DNA of 64,000 nt from Musa acuminata AAA Group (Eukaryota; Streptophyta; Magnoliopsida; Zingiberales; Musaceae). The stretch spans positions 24,098,501 through 24,162,500 of the forward strand of contig NC_088348.1 in NCBI RefSeq assembly GCF_036884655.1. Direction: 5' to 3'. The notes under the pieces are model-generated. The model did not search any database. It had not been told where the DNA came from and saw only the letters and a list, made by a program, of their open reading frames with translations. Position numbers and translations under genes: made by a program. Shown one piece after another: positions 22,801 through 34,520 of this stretch (position 1 is its first letter; each line of letters starts with the position of its first letter).

Positions 22801-25637
22801 CATTCCATATGCAGAAACTAGATTGTATGTTTTCGTTTGTAACTGTATTATTTTTCAGGTTCTTTTGGAACTGTCCATCGTGCTGAATGGCATGGTTCGG
22901 TATGTTCTTTGATTATCAACTGTTTTATATGCTTAATATAAAGGAAACTTTTCTGTTTTTCAGTTTCCAAAGTTCAGCATAAGTGGTTCCATAAACATGA
23001 GCTACGTTAGGCCATATTGTCTGTGGAGTCTTTAATTTAATTGTTGCCATAAACAACTGATAATTGATGTTTATTGTGGATATTAATACTTTATCATTTG
23101 TAAATTGAGTGGCTGCTTTAACATCCTATGGTTTTATGGTTATCAGACAAACATAGCATTACCATTGTAACGTGATCATTAATCATCAGTACTTGCCGCA
23201 ACTATTTGGATCGACGATTAGCTTTACAAATCTCTTTAACAATGCTAATGTGTTCCTGCCTTGAGCAGCATCACTTAAACTGCAGAAGAATAAAATTTTA
23301 AATTATACTACGAAAGTAAAGGTGAAAATGGTTCTATTCCCACCAATGCTTCAATGACTCTTGCTGAATCCATGCAATTACCTAAGAGAAGTACTTCATG
23401 TCTCAACGCTTAGGTGGTGTACATTCAGAAGCATAGATGATGGAACTTATGTTCAATTTTGAAGACATTAAATTTTGTGTTTTTAAACTTAAAATCTTAT
23501 TGCAGAATCTTTAAAAGCAGAATTTGTTCTTTTAGGTGGTGCACATTCAGAAGGCCACACAATTCCGACCCCATACTGCTCTTAACCCGTGATGTCCGTC
23601 ACCTAGCATGGACGTTGAAATTTATGTTCAATTTTGAAGACATTATATTTTGTGTTTTTAAACTTAAAAATCTTATTTCAGAATATTTAAAAGCAGAATT
23701 TCTTCTTTTGAAGCTATGAGATAGTTTTTACCTGTAGGATGTTGCTGTCAAGATACTTATGGAACAAGATCTCCATCCTGAGCGCTTAAAAGAGTTCTTA
23801 AGAGAGGTATGCTCAAGTAAATATATAACAGTTTGCTCTGGATAAATGTCACACTGATTTTTTTAAAATTTTATAAAATTTATCGCTGCCTGTTGACTAC
23901 AAAAGGATAAGTCATAGTAATCAGCTTACCTAATAACCTGGTCAGGCCCTTGTTGTTATGATTTGTTTGATCAATTATTCCAACATGAGTACATTATGCA
24001 TGAAGTCTCTGGGTGGAATTTAGTCATTAATCACATAAACTGCTAAGACTACATGTTCTGGCTATGTGATTTTCACATGTATCCTTTTGATTCAACAGTT
24101 CGAATCAAGAATTTAATTAAATAAGCTGGGCAGTCTTGTGCTCCTGTTTTCATCCTTTTTTGACTTTTAGAATCTGGTTTAAGCATTATAGTCAATCATT
24201 TGACTGAACTCAGATCTCTGTACTTTTCTGCTGCATATGTTACAGAAAAATCAATGTTACCTCTGAATATAGTGGGTTTATGGCACATTACTGTTCAATG
24301 CTTAGCTCATTATCAAGATATGTTAAAGAAGGCAAAACCTTAGAGAAAAACAATATTGTCTGTAGCAAGAGAAATGTAATTGATCATGAGGTTGCATGTA
24401 GGAACACATGGTATCTTACTACTGCTGCTGCGAGGTTCTAAAACTAACTGCTTAACCTCTAGACTTGGATAAATGGCCATACCATGACAGAAATTTAGAA
24501 AGTTTCAGTGAGAGCAAAGGACTTTCCTGATATCAGAAGTTTAGAGGTGTAATATATGTAGATATAGTGCTGGAAGTGTAAAAGCAAGTCCCTTTCCCCT
24601 CTATAAGAAAAGGGTTTAAATAGTTAGACATGTTGAATAATCAGATTCTCTTAATACAATGGACTGTCTGCATTTGGGTTAAGATGCTGATCACTTGCAA
24701 TAAGTTAAATATCATTTTTCTGGAAGTTCGCGAACACCATTGCCAATAGACATGTACATTGAGATATTTTTTTTGGGGCTTCATAAGAATGCTACTGCAG
24801 CATGTGAATGTTTTTTCTTTATCTTTCACCTAAGATTCAGGATCATTGTATTATTCTACATTAGGTTGCTATAATGAAAAGCCTAAGGCATCCTAATATA
24901 GTTTTGTTCATGGGTGCTGTTACCGAGCCACGGAACCTATCTATTGTCACTGAATATTTGTCAAGGTATTTTCCTCTTTCTTCATCTTGTGCTTTTATTT
25001 ATTTCACAAAATCATATCTATCAAACTACTCAGTGAAGTCAGTACATATAAGTTCTTTTGATGAATTTCAGAGGCAGCTTGTATCGGCTTTTGCATAGAA
25101 ATGGAGCAAGGGAAGTTCTAGATGAGAGGCGCAGATTAAGTATGGCATTTGATGTGGTATGCTTTTTACCTAATTAGATTTCAGTTTTTTTGCATAAGTT
25201 GCATTTAGCGTAGCACAATTTTTAAAGTACAGCAATCAGAAAGGCTAAGGCCATTTCTTTTTTGGTAACTTTATATCTAATAATCTTTTGCAGTGATGCA
25301 GGGTACATATTTATTAATGGGTATTTGCTTTTCCAGGCAAAGGGAATGAATTATCTTCACAAACGCAATCCTCCTATCGTTCATCGAGATTTGAAGTCTC
25401 CAAATCTTCTCGTTGACAAAAAGTACACAGTGAAAGTAAGAATTGTATTCACATATTTTGGACTTTGGTTGCAGAATTATTTCTTATTATAAGCTGATTA
25501 ACATCTATGGCTCTAGTTATGCTTTTGTTCATGGTGTAAAATTTTGGTACCAGAGCTGGTGCCAGTCATTGGTCAGACTGGTATGAGTCTGGTACATACC
25601 AACACAGAAGAATAAAAAGAAGATGAGGAAGAAGATA

Positions 25638-25684
<47 letters not shown>

Positions 25685-28611
25685 TAGGTTATGAAATTAG
25701 CTCAAGGGTTTGTCGGTGATATATATAGAGAGAGGTTATGAAATTTTAACCATTTAATTAAAAACCCTAAACCAGACCTGAAACGCTTGAAATGGGCTGG
25801 TTTGTGGTCCGGTTGTCCATGGAACCATTATTTATCACCTGGTTTGTACTGGTCCTGGCGGTTTTTCAAACCATGCTTTGATCTCGAGTTTCAAATCGCT
25901 TTGTTGCTAATGTCCTAGAGATATTTTAACTTTTAACTACCCTAAATTTCTAAGAACTTCACTTGATACCACAGACCTGAGCTTTCTTTCCATTTCTCAT
26001 GTGGTCTTATTGTGCTCCAATCAACAAGATTGTTTCTGTTAATTTGTATTAGCTTCTATGATCTTACTTCTTTGTTGCTGAATGAGGTTATCCAGTAGAG
26101 GTCAACTACGACATGCATGCTATTTTGTGACACGGAGATGCTATGTTTGTAATTTACAAAATTAATTCATTAGCTTGGTATCTTCAATGTACATCTGCAT
26201 TCCTGCTAATATGTGGAAGAAAAGTTTGCAAAGTTGCAGCTCCTTCCAGCCGGCAAATAGTCCTACTTGGATGATATATAATGAACTGTAACAAGCGATA
26301 ACAGAGTATGATCATTCCAGAGATGCAACATTTTGTCTTTGGCATCATCAGATGCAATTGCAACACATACTATAGTCCGTATTATCATTCCTGAGATGCA
26401 ATATTTTGTCTCTGGCATCATCATATGCAATTGCAACACATAGTATAGCCCTGTTCATTATAAAAGATGATAATTGACAAAGAAAGAGAATAAGTTCTCT
26501 CTTGATTGGTAAAATGATTTATTATTTCTTTCTTTCATGAGAGCGAGCCTTGGTACAATGATAAGGTTGCACTTTTATGACATGAGAGACCAGGGTTTGA
26601 GTCACGGAAACAGATTCTTTAAATATTTAACGGTAAAGCTGCATGTATTGACCTTTTCCAGACCCCGTATTGGTGGGAGCCTTGTGCACTGGGTACTCCT
26701 TTTTTCTTTTTTTCTTTCTTTGATGAATCAATTACTGAATGTGGTGTAGGTTTCCTCCTGAAAGGTGTTCCAAAGGCCTTGTAGTTCTGATAAGTTTCGA
26801 ACAGGTTTGATCTCTTGCAAAAACCAACTGTGAGAATGAATCAAATTGATAGTGGAGAAAATGTAAGAGCAGCAAATCTGAATGTGTAAGGTCTTGAAAG
26901 AGAAGGATTTAATTTTGCAGGCTTGCTTCATGTGCCAGTATAGTATGTGCCTGCTGGTAGAAGCTAACAATATATAGATGTTCCTTTTTGGCATTTGGCA
27001 AAAGATGTGTATTTGCACCAATGGGTGCATGATACAGGTAGACTGCTGAACTCTGTGTCTGTGTTGACAAACTATTTGAACAATTTACCTATAAACTCTG
27101 TCTAGCATTGATAAAAAGAATAGACAATTATGCCTTTACCCAGTTGTGAAATTATTTATTTAGTATTCTCTGTCATGAATGCTTATGGCTTGTTGACATC
27201 TCTTTTTTCCTTCCCAAGATGGTATTTCTATCTTAAAACTTTTATTGCTTCATACTAAGAGATCCTGCAAAATGGTCGTCATATCAGTGTTACGCCTATA
27301 CACGTTGGCAACTTTCCACCATGTGTTGGTACTTGAAGCATGTTAAGACGAATTGTATCATCTACTCTCTAAAGTAATGAGTTGTGTCTTGTAGGGCTCT
27401 TGTATCATCTTTAAAGGGCTACAAAACATGTCAAATATTGGCAATATACATGTGATTCTGACTTTTGACTGGTATTATGTATACATGTTTAAGGTATTTT
27501 GTAAATGTTTGCTAATTGTATAAATGGTTGTTATGATTCTTATAAAGTTTCATGTGTGATGATCATAGAACATCGATATTACATAAGGTCTAATATTAAA
27601 TAGCAAATATATGTGCTCATTTTTGTATACGTGCCATGTCATCTATCAGGTTGTCTATGTCAGTATCTCATATTCTTTGTTTTACAGCCATGTCAAGCAG
27701 ATGCAATTTGTCAAACTCGGATTCCTTTTTGGTTTATCCTACTGTAATTGACTGTATATACCTAGTTTTTCTGTATACCACTACTGCAGTGATAGCTTTC
27801 TGTTGAACTGCAGGTCTGTGATTTTGGTCTTTCAAGACTGAAGGCAAACACATTTCTCTCATCTAAGTCTCTTGCAGGAACCGTAAGTTGCTCGTGTTGT
27901 ACATGCTTTCAACTGAATCCATTTGGCTGATTTACAATAGGTTAATTGAGTTGTTTTGGTTTTCAACTTTGATTGTCTTTGTTCACATTAGCCTGAGTGG
28001 ATGGCACCGGAAGTACTTCGAGATGAACCATCAAATGAGAAGTCTGATGTTTACAGCTTTGGCGTGATTTTGTGGGAGTTTATGACATTGCAACAACCAT
28101 GGAGTAATTTAAATCCTGCTCAGGTTAGCTGTTTTTATTCCATTGGTATTGACGATTAGAGGGCTTTAGTTTGATGAATTTGGAATCATTTGAACTTTGT
28201 CAATGTCTTGCCGATTAGCAAATGCATTTATTTAATACAAGTCTGTTTTTCTACATGTGCTGAGACACATAGATGTGCCATCATTAAAATTACCAATATA
28301 TGAAATAAATTGTCATGTGACAGGTGGTTGCTGCGGTTGGTTTTAAAGGAAGAAGGCTTGAGATTCCAAGTGATGTAAATCCACAGGTGGCTGCTATAAT
28401 TGAGTCCTGTTGGGCCAAGTATGTGGACAGTGCAATTCCTTGGCAATTAATCTTCTTATACTTCATTCTGCTTCTGTTCTTAAATGATCTGTTGAACTGC
28501 AGTGAGCCATGGAAAAGACCGGCTTTTTCTAGTATCATGGAGTCCTTAAAATCTCTGCTCAAGCCTCTGCCACCTCAACCATTACATACTGATATGCCGA
28601 GTGCCAAATAG
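16863..28611 (+). CDS. CTR1: CTR1-type Raf-like MAPKKK, ethylene-response negative regulator
   Basis: Fifteen coding exons: 16863-17381, 19064-19362, 19450-19591, 20140-20243, 21355-21563, 22414-22758, 22859-22899, 23738-23806, 24865-24965, 25072-25156, 25337-25435, 27814-27882, 27992-28123, 28324-28418, 28503-28611. All introns are GT-AG and the phases join to 2418 nt, or 805 residues (Arabidopsis CTR1 has about 820). The start [15 protein letters not shown] matches the family's MEMPGRRSNY start. Residues 118 onward ([14 protein letters not shown]) to about 350 form the EDR1/CTR1 regulatory region, with [12 protein letters not shown] and [12 protein letters not shown]. The kinase domain runs from about 530 to 795: glycine loop IGAGSFGTV 537-545, Lys558, Glu576, HRDLKSPN 654-661 (Asp656), DFG 674-676, APE 699-701. 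In the known pathway CTR1 binds ethylene receptors at the ER and phosphorylates EIN2, keeping the response off without ethylene. No disabling change is seen. Intron 1 (1682 bp) and intron 11 (2378 bp) are enlarged by insertions. Confidence 0.95.
17934..18093. mobile_element. Degraded hAT MITE in CTR1 intron 1 (160 bp)
   Basis: It begins CAAGGTTCGCTATACC and ends so that the complement reads CATGGTTCACCTTATC. The flanks ATTGGCAT (17926-17933) and ATTGATAT (18094-18101) agree at 6 of 8 bases, an old target duplication. The ends resemble the MITEs at 1732 and 3266. Confidence 0.7.
19684..19885. repeat. Dispersed plant repeat in CTR1 intron 3
   Basis: The stretch with 'caacaaagccgcaaagtccc', 'ggatcagctacatg' and 'ggtcgttctctacctttc' resembles a motif I know from many plant genomes as a short dispersed repeat. 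Its class is not determined here and no ends were found. Confidence 0.4.
23413..23719 (+). repeat. Tandem duplication in CTR1 intron 7
   Basis: The block 23413-23535 (from 'tggtgtacattcagaag' to the 'aaagcagaatttgttctttt' end) is repeated at 23536-23719. The second copy carries an extra segment of about 50 bp (about 23555-23605, 'cacacaattccgacc' onward). Otherwise the copies differ by few bases. Confidence 0.85.
25530..25875. mobile_element. hAT-like MITE in CTR1 intron 11 (346 bp)
   Basis: The left end CATGGTGTAAAATTTTGGTA matches the complement of the right end, CATGGTTTGAAAAACCG, and inner pieces (ACCAG) also match. The flanking 8-mers CTTTTGTT and CTTTGATC agree at only 5 of 8, so the target duplication is weak. 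It contains a GA microsatellite. Confidence 0.5.
25638..25684. repeat. (GA)n microsatellite
   Basis: Imperfect 'gagagaga' run with a few 'aaag' interruptions, inside the intron 11 MITE. Confidence 0.9.
26311..26456 (+). repeat. 73-bp tandem duplication in CTR1 intron 11
   Basis: 26311-26383 and 26384-26456 are near-identical ('atcattcc.gagatgcaa' to 'caacacata.tatag'). Confidence 0.85.
26541..26710 (+). mobile_element. Au-type tRNA-derived SINE in CTR1 intron 11
   Basis: The head resembles a tRNA-type Pol III promoter: an A-box-like stretch around 'ccttggtacaatgataagg' and a B-box-like 'gggtttgagtcac' at about 26594. The body and tail ('ttttccagaccccgtattgg', 'gggagccttgtgcactggg') match the plant Au SINE as I remember it, ending in a T-rich tail. 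The flanks 26525-26540 and 26711-26726 (TTTCTTTCTTTSATGA) match at 15 of 16 bases, a target duplication. Confidence 0.88.
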
Positions 28612-29640
28612 AAGGCTAGTTGCATATTTTTGAAACGGCTGGTGTACGTTTTGTGATCCCACATGTACATAAGTCTGCTTCAATTGTATCAATTACAGGT
28701 GATCTTGCATTTGCATTCAACAAATTTTGAATTAGCGTCTTTACTCTTCAGTTTAAAGTTCAATTCTATTTCATGTTTTACAACAGATATAACTCTTTTC
28801 TTGTCCTTGGTCCATCCAATGATTAGATGATATCACAATGTACACATAATTTTCTTCAACATAGTTCATGCATAGAACTTTGGTTCAATTTTGAATATCC
28901 TGCTGGGTGTATTTTATAGTTGTGGCATTGATTCTTTTTTATCATCATTCACCACTAAGTTCTCATGTATATCTTTCATTTATAGGATGTATCAAAATTT
29001 AAAACTATGATCTAAGTATTGGGTAGTTAAGAAATAATATATAAAAAAAATGTATGTTATGAGATAAGAATGTTGAAAAGGATGTGTGAAGTTAATAGGA
29101 AAAATAAAAAAATAAATATTTTTATTCATGAATAATTAGGTATCGTTTTAATAAAGAATAAGATAAAAAATATTTAAAATGACATAAATATGTGCTTAGG
29201 AAATTTTTGGATGTGACAATCAAATAAGATAAAAATGATTAATGTTAATGGTACAAGGAAGATCTAAAAATATTTTAATAAAAATTATAAATAAAAATTT
29301 AAGTATTTTAAATTTAATTAAGTTTATAGTTTTTTACATAATAACAATAAAAGATTCATGCAGTTAATCTTAAATAGTTAAGATTTATAATTTTTTTATT
29401 ATTATTATTGTATCAAAATTTAAAATTATAATTTTTTTGATATTTTTATAATTGACATATGCAAGGCTCTGAACTTACGGGTGTCAATGCCACAATGCCT
29501 AATGACTTTGATTGACTAAATGGATCTCTTCAAGGACTCTATATGAATATACTAGCCTGTGCTAGTTTTCTTAATTGGATCTCTTCAAGGACTCTTATGA
29601 ATATACTAGCATGTACTAGTTTTCCTAATTTTTATTTCTA
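28612..29640. other. CTR1 3' flank and AT-rich spacer
   Basis: About the first 120-250 bases should be the CTR1 3' UTR; no single polyadenylation signal stands out. The rest is AT-rich without genes. Confidence 0.5.
29522..29632 (+). repeat. ~55-bp tandem duplication
   Basis: 'ggatctcttcaaggactct' followed by 'gaatatactagc' and 'tagttttc' occurs twice in direct succession with a few differences. Confidence 0.85.
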
Positions 29641-30366
29641 AATATGAATTGTAATCATCATGATGTACGAAGTAAGTCAGTGTAACATTTATGAATAATG
29701 TCATGGCTATATTATCACGTGACTAGCTAGAATTTCTTAAGTTACGAGATACTTTTACATTATTCATTTAGAAAGGGTTAGTCTAGTTACAATCTCGCTA
29801 TACTGACTTGTAAAAGAACAAATTGATTAGTTTGAAAACAAATGACAAACAAATCTCAACGTCTCATGAAGAGAACAGTTTTACAAGTAATTTAGTAAAC
29901 ACTTGGTGTGCAAGAGAGAAAGAAGAAAATAAGAACTTTAGAAGGCAAACAAGCAATCACAAATTTATAAATGATTGCTCACCGGGTGTCGGGCGCGTTG
30001 GCAAGTTTCCATAGGTTTAACTTATGAACTTGTGAATCTAATTCACGCTCAGTACTATTCCAGATCCCCATCTAGCAAGGTGCCACCTAAGGGGTTTTGG
30101 GTGCTGAAGTGCTTGACGTTTTTCTTCGTATTAAAGCCTATAGTAAATAAGTCATGACACATGAAAACTAGACCATTTTTGGGTAGTTTTACATATTCTG
30201 GTGAGCGATCGCTTTATAACCTTGCAAACTATTCATGTTCATAATTTTCAAACAAAAACACACAAAACAAAGCAAAACATGTTGTCAAGCATATGTACAA
30301 GCAAAAAAATACGACGAACGGTTCGTTGATAAGGGTGTTGCGGGTGCGCGACGATCATCCATGACA
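29640..30366 (-). repeat. 3' LTR of the chromovirus
   Basis: On the minus strand it opens TGTCATGG right after the purine-rich AAGTGGAAGAGAA. Its 29817-30010 part aligns with 42382-42583. The outer end near 29640 is approximate. Confidence 0.65.
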
Positions 30367-30409
30367 TTCTCTTCCACTTAAACTGTTTACACTCTTATCG
30401 ATGCTTGCT

Positions 30410-30560
30410 GGTAGGCTTTGATCATTGCTTCTTCATGTTGCAAGGTGTCTTTAGGCTCCCAACTAGCTTCTGTTCAATGAAGTTTTTGCCACTTTACCAT
30501 GTACTTGATCTTCTCTGCTCCATTGGGCAGCTTTGTCTTACAATCAACTAAAATGACTTT
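30410..30560 (-). pseudogene. Chromodomain relic of chromovirus integrase
   Basis: The minus strand reads KIKYMVKWQKLH, a stop codon, then TEASWEPKDTL and QHEEAMIKAYQQ. This is the canonical chromodomain order (YhVKWkG..., ATWEP..L, and a C-terminal helix) found at the integrase C-terminus of chromoviruses. The stop codon in the middle shows it is inactive. Confidence 0.75.
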
Positions 30561-31322
30561 AGCCCACTTTTCGTAGGAGGCTCTAATGGGAGAGTTAATG
30601 AGTTGAAACACTTCGGAAAGAATCTTACGAATCCAAGTGGTAGGCTTTCAGGTTGCTCACATGGAAGATATTGTAAATTTTGAGCCACGTAGGCAGCTAC
30701 AACTTGTAGGAGACATTGCCTACCCTACTATAATTGGGTGGGCAATCATGCTTCTAAAGGTGGGAGAAAAGACAAAACTTGTTGTTGATCAAAAAATTAA
30801 AGGGTTCTTCGTACTTTTGTACTGGTCCTTTGTGTACTTTATGCCTAAAAAATTAGAATGATACTGGTTAGAGCTTCATTGACACCAAGTCATCAACTTA
30901 AACTCCGATGGTCGGCTTCCCAGATCTGTCTACTTCATCATCTATTTTATTGCTTTCTCCAAGTAAGCCCGGACAATATATGTGTTTTGATATCATTCCT
31001 TTTTAAAGTAATATACTAAAGGGCTACTCCTAGTATAAACGATCGTCAAGGTGTAAGGAGTCTACGACTACTGTCCTGTAATAATCTTGAAGGTGCTCTT
31101 ATTGGATGTAAAGCTCCATAACAAGTTGTAGGAGAATTGAGCTATGTCCAATAGCTTCATTCAATCATGTTGGTTGGCACTCATGTAGTGCCGAAGATAT
31201 TACTTAAGGAGCATATTTATTCTTTTAGTTTGACTATAGGGGTGGAGGCTTATGGAGAAGTATAACTTAGACCATAGTAATTTGAATAGCTCAATCCAAA
31301 ATCGTCCCAAGAACCACGCGTG

Positions 31323-31572
31323 TCAATCGCTGATGATATTATGCGAGACTTCCCAATACCTCACCACATTCTTTATCATTATCTTGATCGCCTCCTCTAT
31401 TGAGTAGTGTATAGGTGTAGCAATGAATGTTATATATTTTGAAAATCGATCGACCACGAGTAGTGATTTGAGTCCCCGTACTACCGACAAGCTTGATATG
31501 AAGTTCAAGGAAATACTCTCCCAAGACCTTTCTAGTATGGGCAACGACTCTAAAAGTCCCATCGGCTACCAT
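31323..31572 (-). pseudogene. Integrase core fragment of chromovirus
   Basis: It reads MGLLESLPILERSWESISLN then FISSL, LLVVDRFSKYITFIAT, and VVRYWEVSHNIISD. This matches the integrase catalytic-core start (P.P..PWE.hshDFI..LP, hhVVVDRFSKhahFhp, YG.P..hvSD) with one catalytic Asp changed (SLNFI for the usual DFI). It stops abruptly near the copia junction at 31617. Confidence 0.8.
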
Positions 31573-32167
31573 TGCTTATCCTTATCTTGTTGGTAAGTAA
31601 GACATATCTGAATATATGTTAGGATCGAGTCGGCACTAAGACGGGGGGTGAATTAATGCTTATGATAAAAACGTCAATTTTGAAAAACTTTTGTTCGATG
31701 AAAATCGATATTGAAAATGTGTTTAACTTGAAAGCATTCATAAGAATGTAATGAGAAAGTAAAGCAGTTTGCAGTAAAGGTAAATTGCACAAATAAAAAT
31801 ACAAACCGAGTTTTATAGTGGTTTGGTCGTCGTGACCTACATTACTCCCGATTCCTCTTCCGTTGAGGCCACTGTCATCCACTAACGGTCTTCCTTCAAT
31901 AGACGAAGACCACCTTCTTACAACTCTATTCTCCTTTTGACAAGCTCAGGAGAGAACCTTTATACCCCCACTACCTCCTCTCTTAAACTTCACTAACACT
32001 TAGAGTTTGAGAAGAGTTCTCACAATATTACAATTGTGTTTTCCTTTCTTTTTCCTCTTAGTTGTTGTGTATTCTGAGCAGGGATAAGAGGGATATTTAT
32101 AGGCTCTAAATGAATTCAAACTTGGAGCAAAAAATGTCTCATCCTCGGTTTTCGAGGTATTGGTGGT

Positions 32168-33633
32168 TGTTGGGAAATCTAAGAGTGACATCACATGCGT
32201 AGCAGAAGAACATAAAACAAAAACCCCAAATTTTCCAATATGTGTTCGTCATCGTGCGTAGATTGGTGCGCAAAACCCATGACATAGAAAACCACACGTG
32301 AGATTGTTGTGTTATATCGGGAGATCGTATATCCCTGAATCCTTATAGATCTGTAGGAGTGGATGAAGGAGGTCAAGCGTCCTCTTCTATAGCGGTGGTC
32401 CACATAACAGGACTGCAACGATGCTCCTCAAATCTCTAGGCCTGCTATTTAAGGAGGAGAAGGGGAGAGGAGAATAAGAGATGGCGACTAAGAAGCCCCA
32501 GCCTATGGGCTTTTAGTTCCCTCCTATTTATGGAGGCCACTAGTTAACCCTGATGAATCTTACCCTATTGGGTATTAGATTTCCATCTAATTACCCAAGC
32601 CTCTTAGATTAGTGGGTCTCTATCCAATAATCTCTTATTAGCTCTTATTGTATCTCATATATAAGATCTAATAATTCATTCAAGAGCTTATTGAATATCC
32701 AATAAGATAGGGGATCCAGCGGATATCTCATATCCGAACCTCTACTCGTCGCAACACTTACCATATGTGTGTGACCCCCTAGGCCCAATATCGAGCTAGC
32801 TGTGAGTCATACTTATCAGAACTCGCTCAGTGAATTATTATCTCCATAATAATTCACTCGACTCATTGACTGTGGACGTACTAGGCTACTACGCCGCAGT
32901 CCCCAAATGATATAGGGGAATCTAATCCTTTGGACATATCTGTCCTCATTTATCATGTATTTATAGTCCCTCATCCATCTAATATCCCAGAGACCATATA
33001 TTGGGCATGGTGCTATCAGGCCCATATGGTTTCTCCTCGAGCCTTGCTCTAATCGGATTCTCCCTAAAAACTCTTTCTCTATCAATCCGAATGACCTTGA
33101 CCAAGGATTTGTTTGAGCAAGAACACACAGGATATTTCTCTCATAATACTGAGAGCGGATGATCCTCTATCGACACTCAATAGCCCTCGTAAGGTTGGCT
33201 GCCACTCCCAATAACCGGTTATACTAGATTTGGAACTTCAAACCTATAAGTCCAACAAAGAGTGGAGTACTCATACAGGACATCCTTGGTGTCTTAAGTC
33301 TAAGGACCAAATACACTACTAGGACTACAGAGTCGTTGTCTGACAATAAGACATCGTCAACCATCTAGTATTTCGTGAGCAGATCAATTAGTAAACTCAT
33401 TCTATAATTAGCACCTGCACTATATCCTTAGTGTCCCCACATAAGTAGCTATGAGACCAACTGCCTCCATCATATGAACGAATATACAACACACCAGTCT
33501 ATCCAATTATCTCAATGTCTCTTTTGAGTAACCTATGACTAGGATTATTTAGGGTATGTGTTTGAAGGTGAATCTGTCTCATTATCGTGATCTCATCACG
33601 ATCCGATTCCTATTGCACAGATCCATGAACATC

Positions 33634-33731
<98 letters not shown>

Positions 33732-33831
33732 ACAAGTAATATAAAGTGATAAAATGTCAAAATATAATAAGCAAAAAGAATGCGTGTCATCTGTCATTAC
33801 TCATTGGCTTGTAGGGCACGTATGACTAGCA
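32168..33831. mobile_element. Solo LTR of another copia family (1664 bp) inside LTR A
   Basis: It begins TGTTGGGAAATC and ends GACTAGCA. The host LTR sequence continues on both sides when compared with 37780-37830. The flanking 5-mers GTGGT and ACGGT agree at 3 of 5. It carries no coding sequence, and contains an (AT)n run near its right end. Its sequence recalls SIRE-type LTRs from other monocots, but I cannot search for this. Confidence 0.65.
33636..33729. repeat. (AT)n microsatellite, ~94 bp
   Basis: An uninterrupted AT dinucleotide run within the solo LTR. It produces spurious Tyr-Ile frames on both strands. Confidence 0.95.
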
Positions 33832-34520
33832 ACGGTACTACCGCTAGTACTTTTTAACATTGGGCGGTACCACCACCTAGTCTGGCGATACCACCACCCG
33901 ACAACCTTTATGGCCGACGGTACCACTGCCCAGTTTGGGTAGTACCACCGTCCAGACCACTTGGGAGGCTGAGCCTTAAGCGGTGCCACCGCTTGGCATG
34001 GCTCCAAGTGGCCGAGTAGGTCTTCTATTTGGACCAACTCAGCCTTAACTTAGGCCCAATGACCCCTAAATTGAGTTGGTATCGTTTCACCCTAATACCG
34101 ACTCAATTAGACCTAAACTAACTTGATCTAGGCAAATTATTACAAAGCACGAATCATATGTTGTCCGACATGTCATTGGTTCTTCCGGCACTTCGTCCGA
34201 TCCTTCGGCGCATCATCCTCTCCTTCGGGGTATTACCCAATTGACATGTTGACTCCCACAACTTCCGATCTCCTTAGCACAATGTCCGATCCTTCGGCCC
34301 GATGCCCGAATTCACGGCACGAAACCTTCTGCCGACACGTCGATCGATCCTCCGGCCCGACGTCCAATCTTCGGACATGTTCACTCCGGCCCAACATCTG
34401 ATTCCTCCCACTTCAATCAATTTGCCTCTCCTTAGTCGAAGCTAGTCCTACATCACTCAAAATGCAGATTAGATCACAAACTCATCAATTGATTTCATCA
34501 TCAAAATCCGAGATTCAACA

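Noticed and set aside
22870..24860. Extra exons in the long introns 7 and 8 of CTR1
   Set aside because: The kinase domain is already continuous across exons 7-8-9, and no inserted peptide is expected between the glycine loop and the catalytic lysine or after the helix C glutamate.
26541..26610. Possible tRNA gene
   Set aside because: Only A- and B-box-like motifs are present without a cloverleaf; the context and tail are those of an Au SINE.
30637..30861. 74-codon plus-strand frame
   Set aside because: It is antisense to the integrase-chromodomain part of the minus-strand chromovirus.
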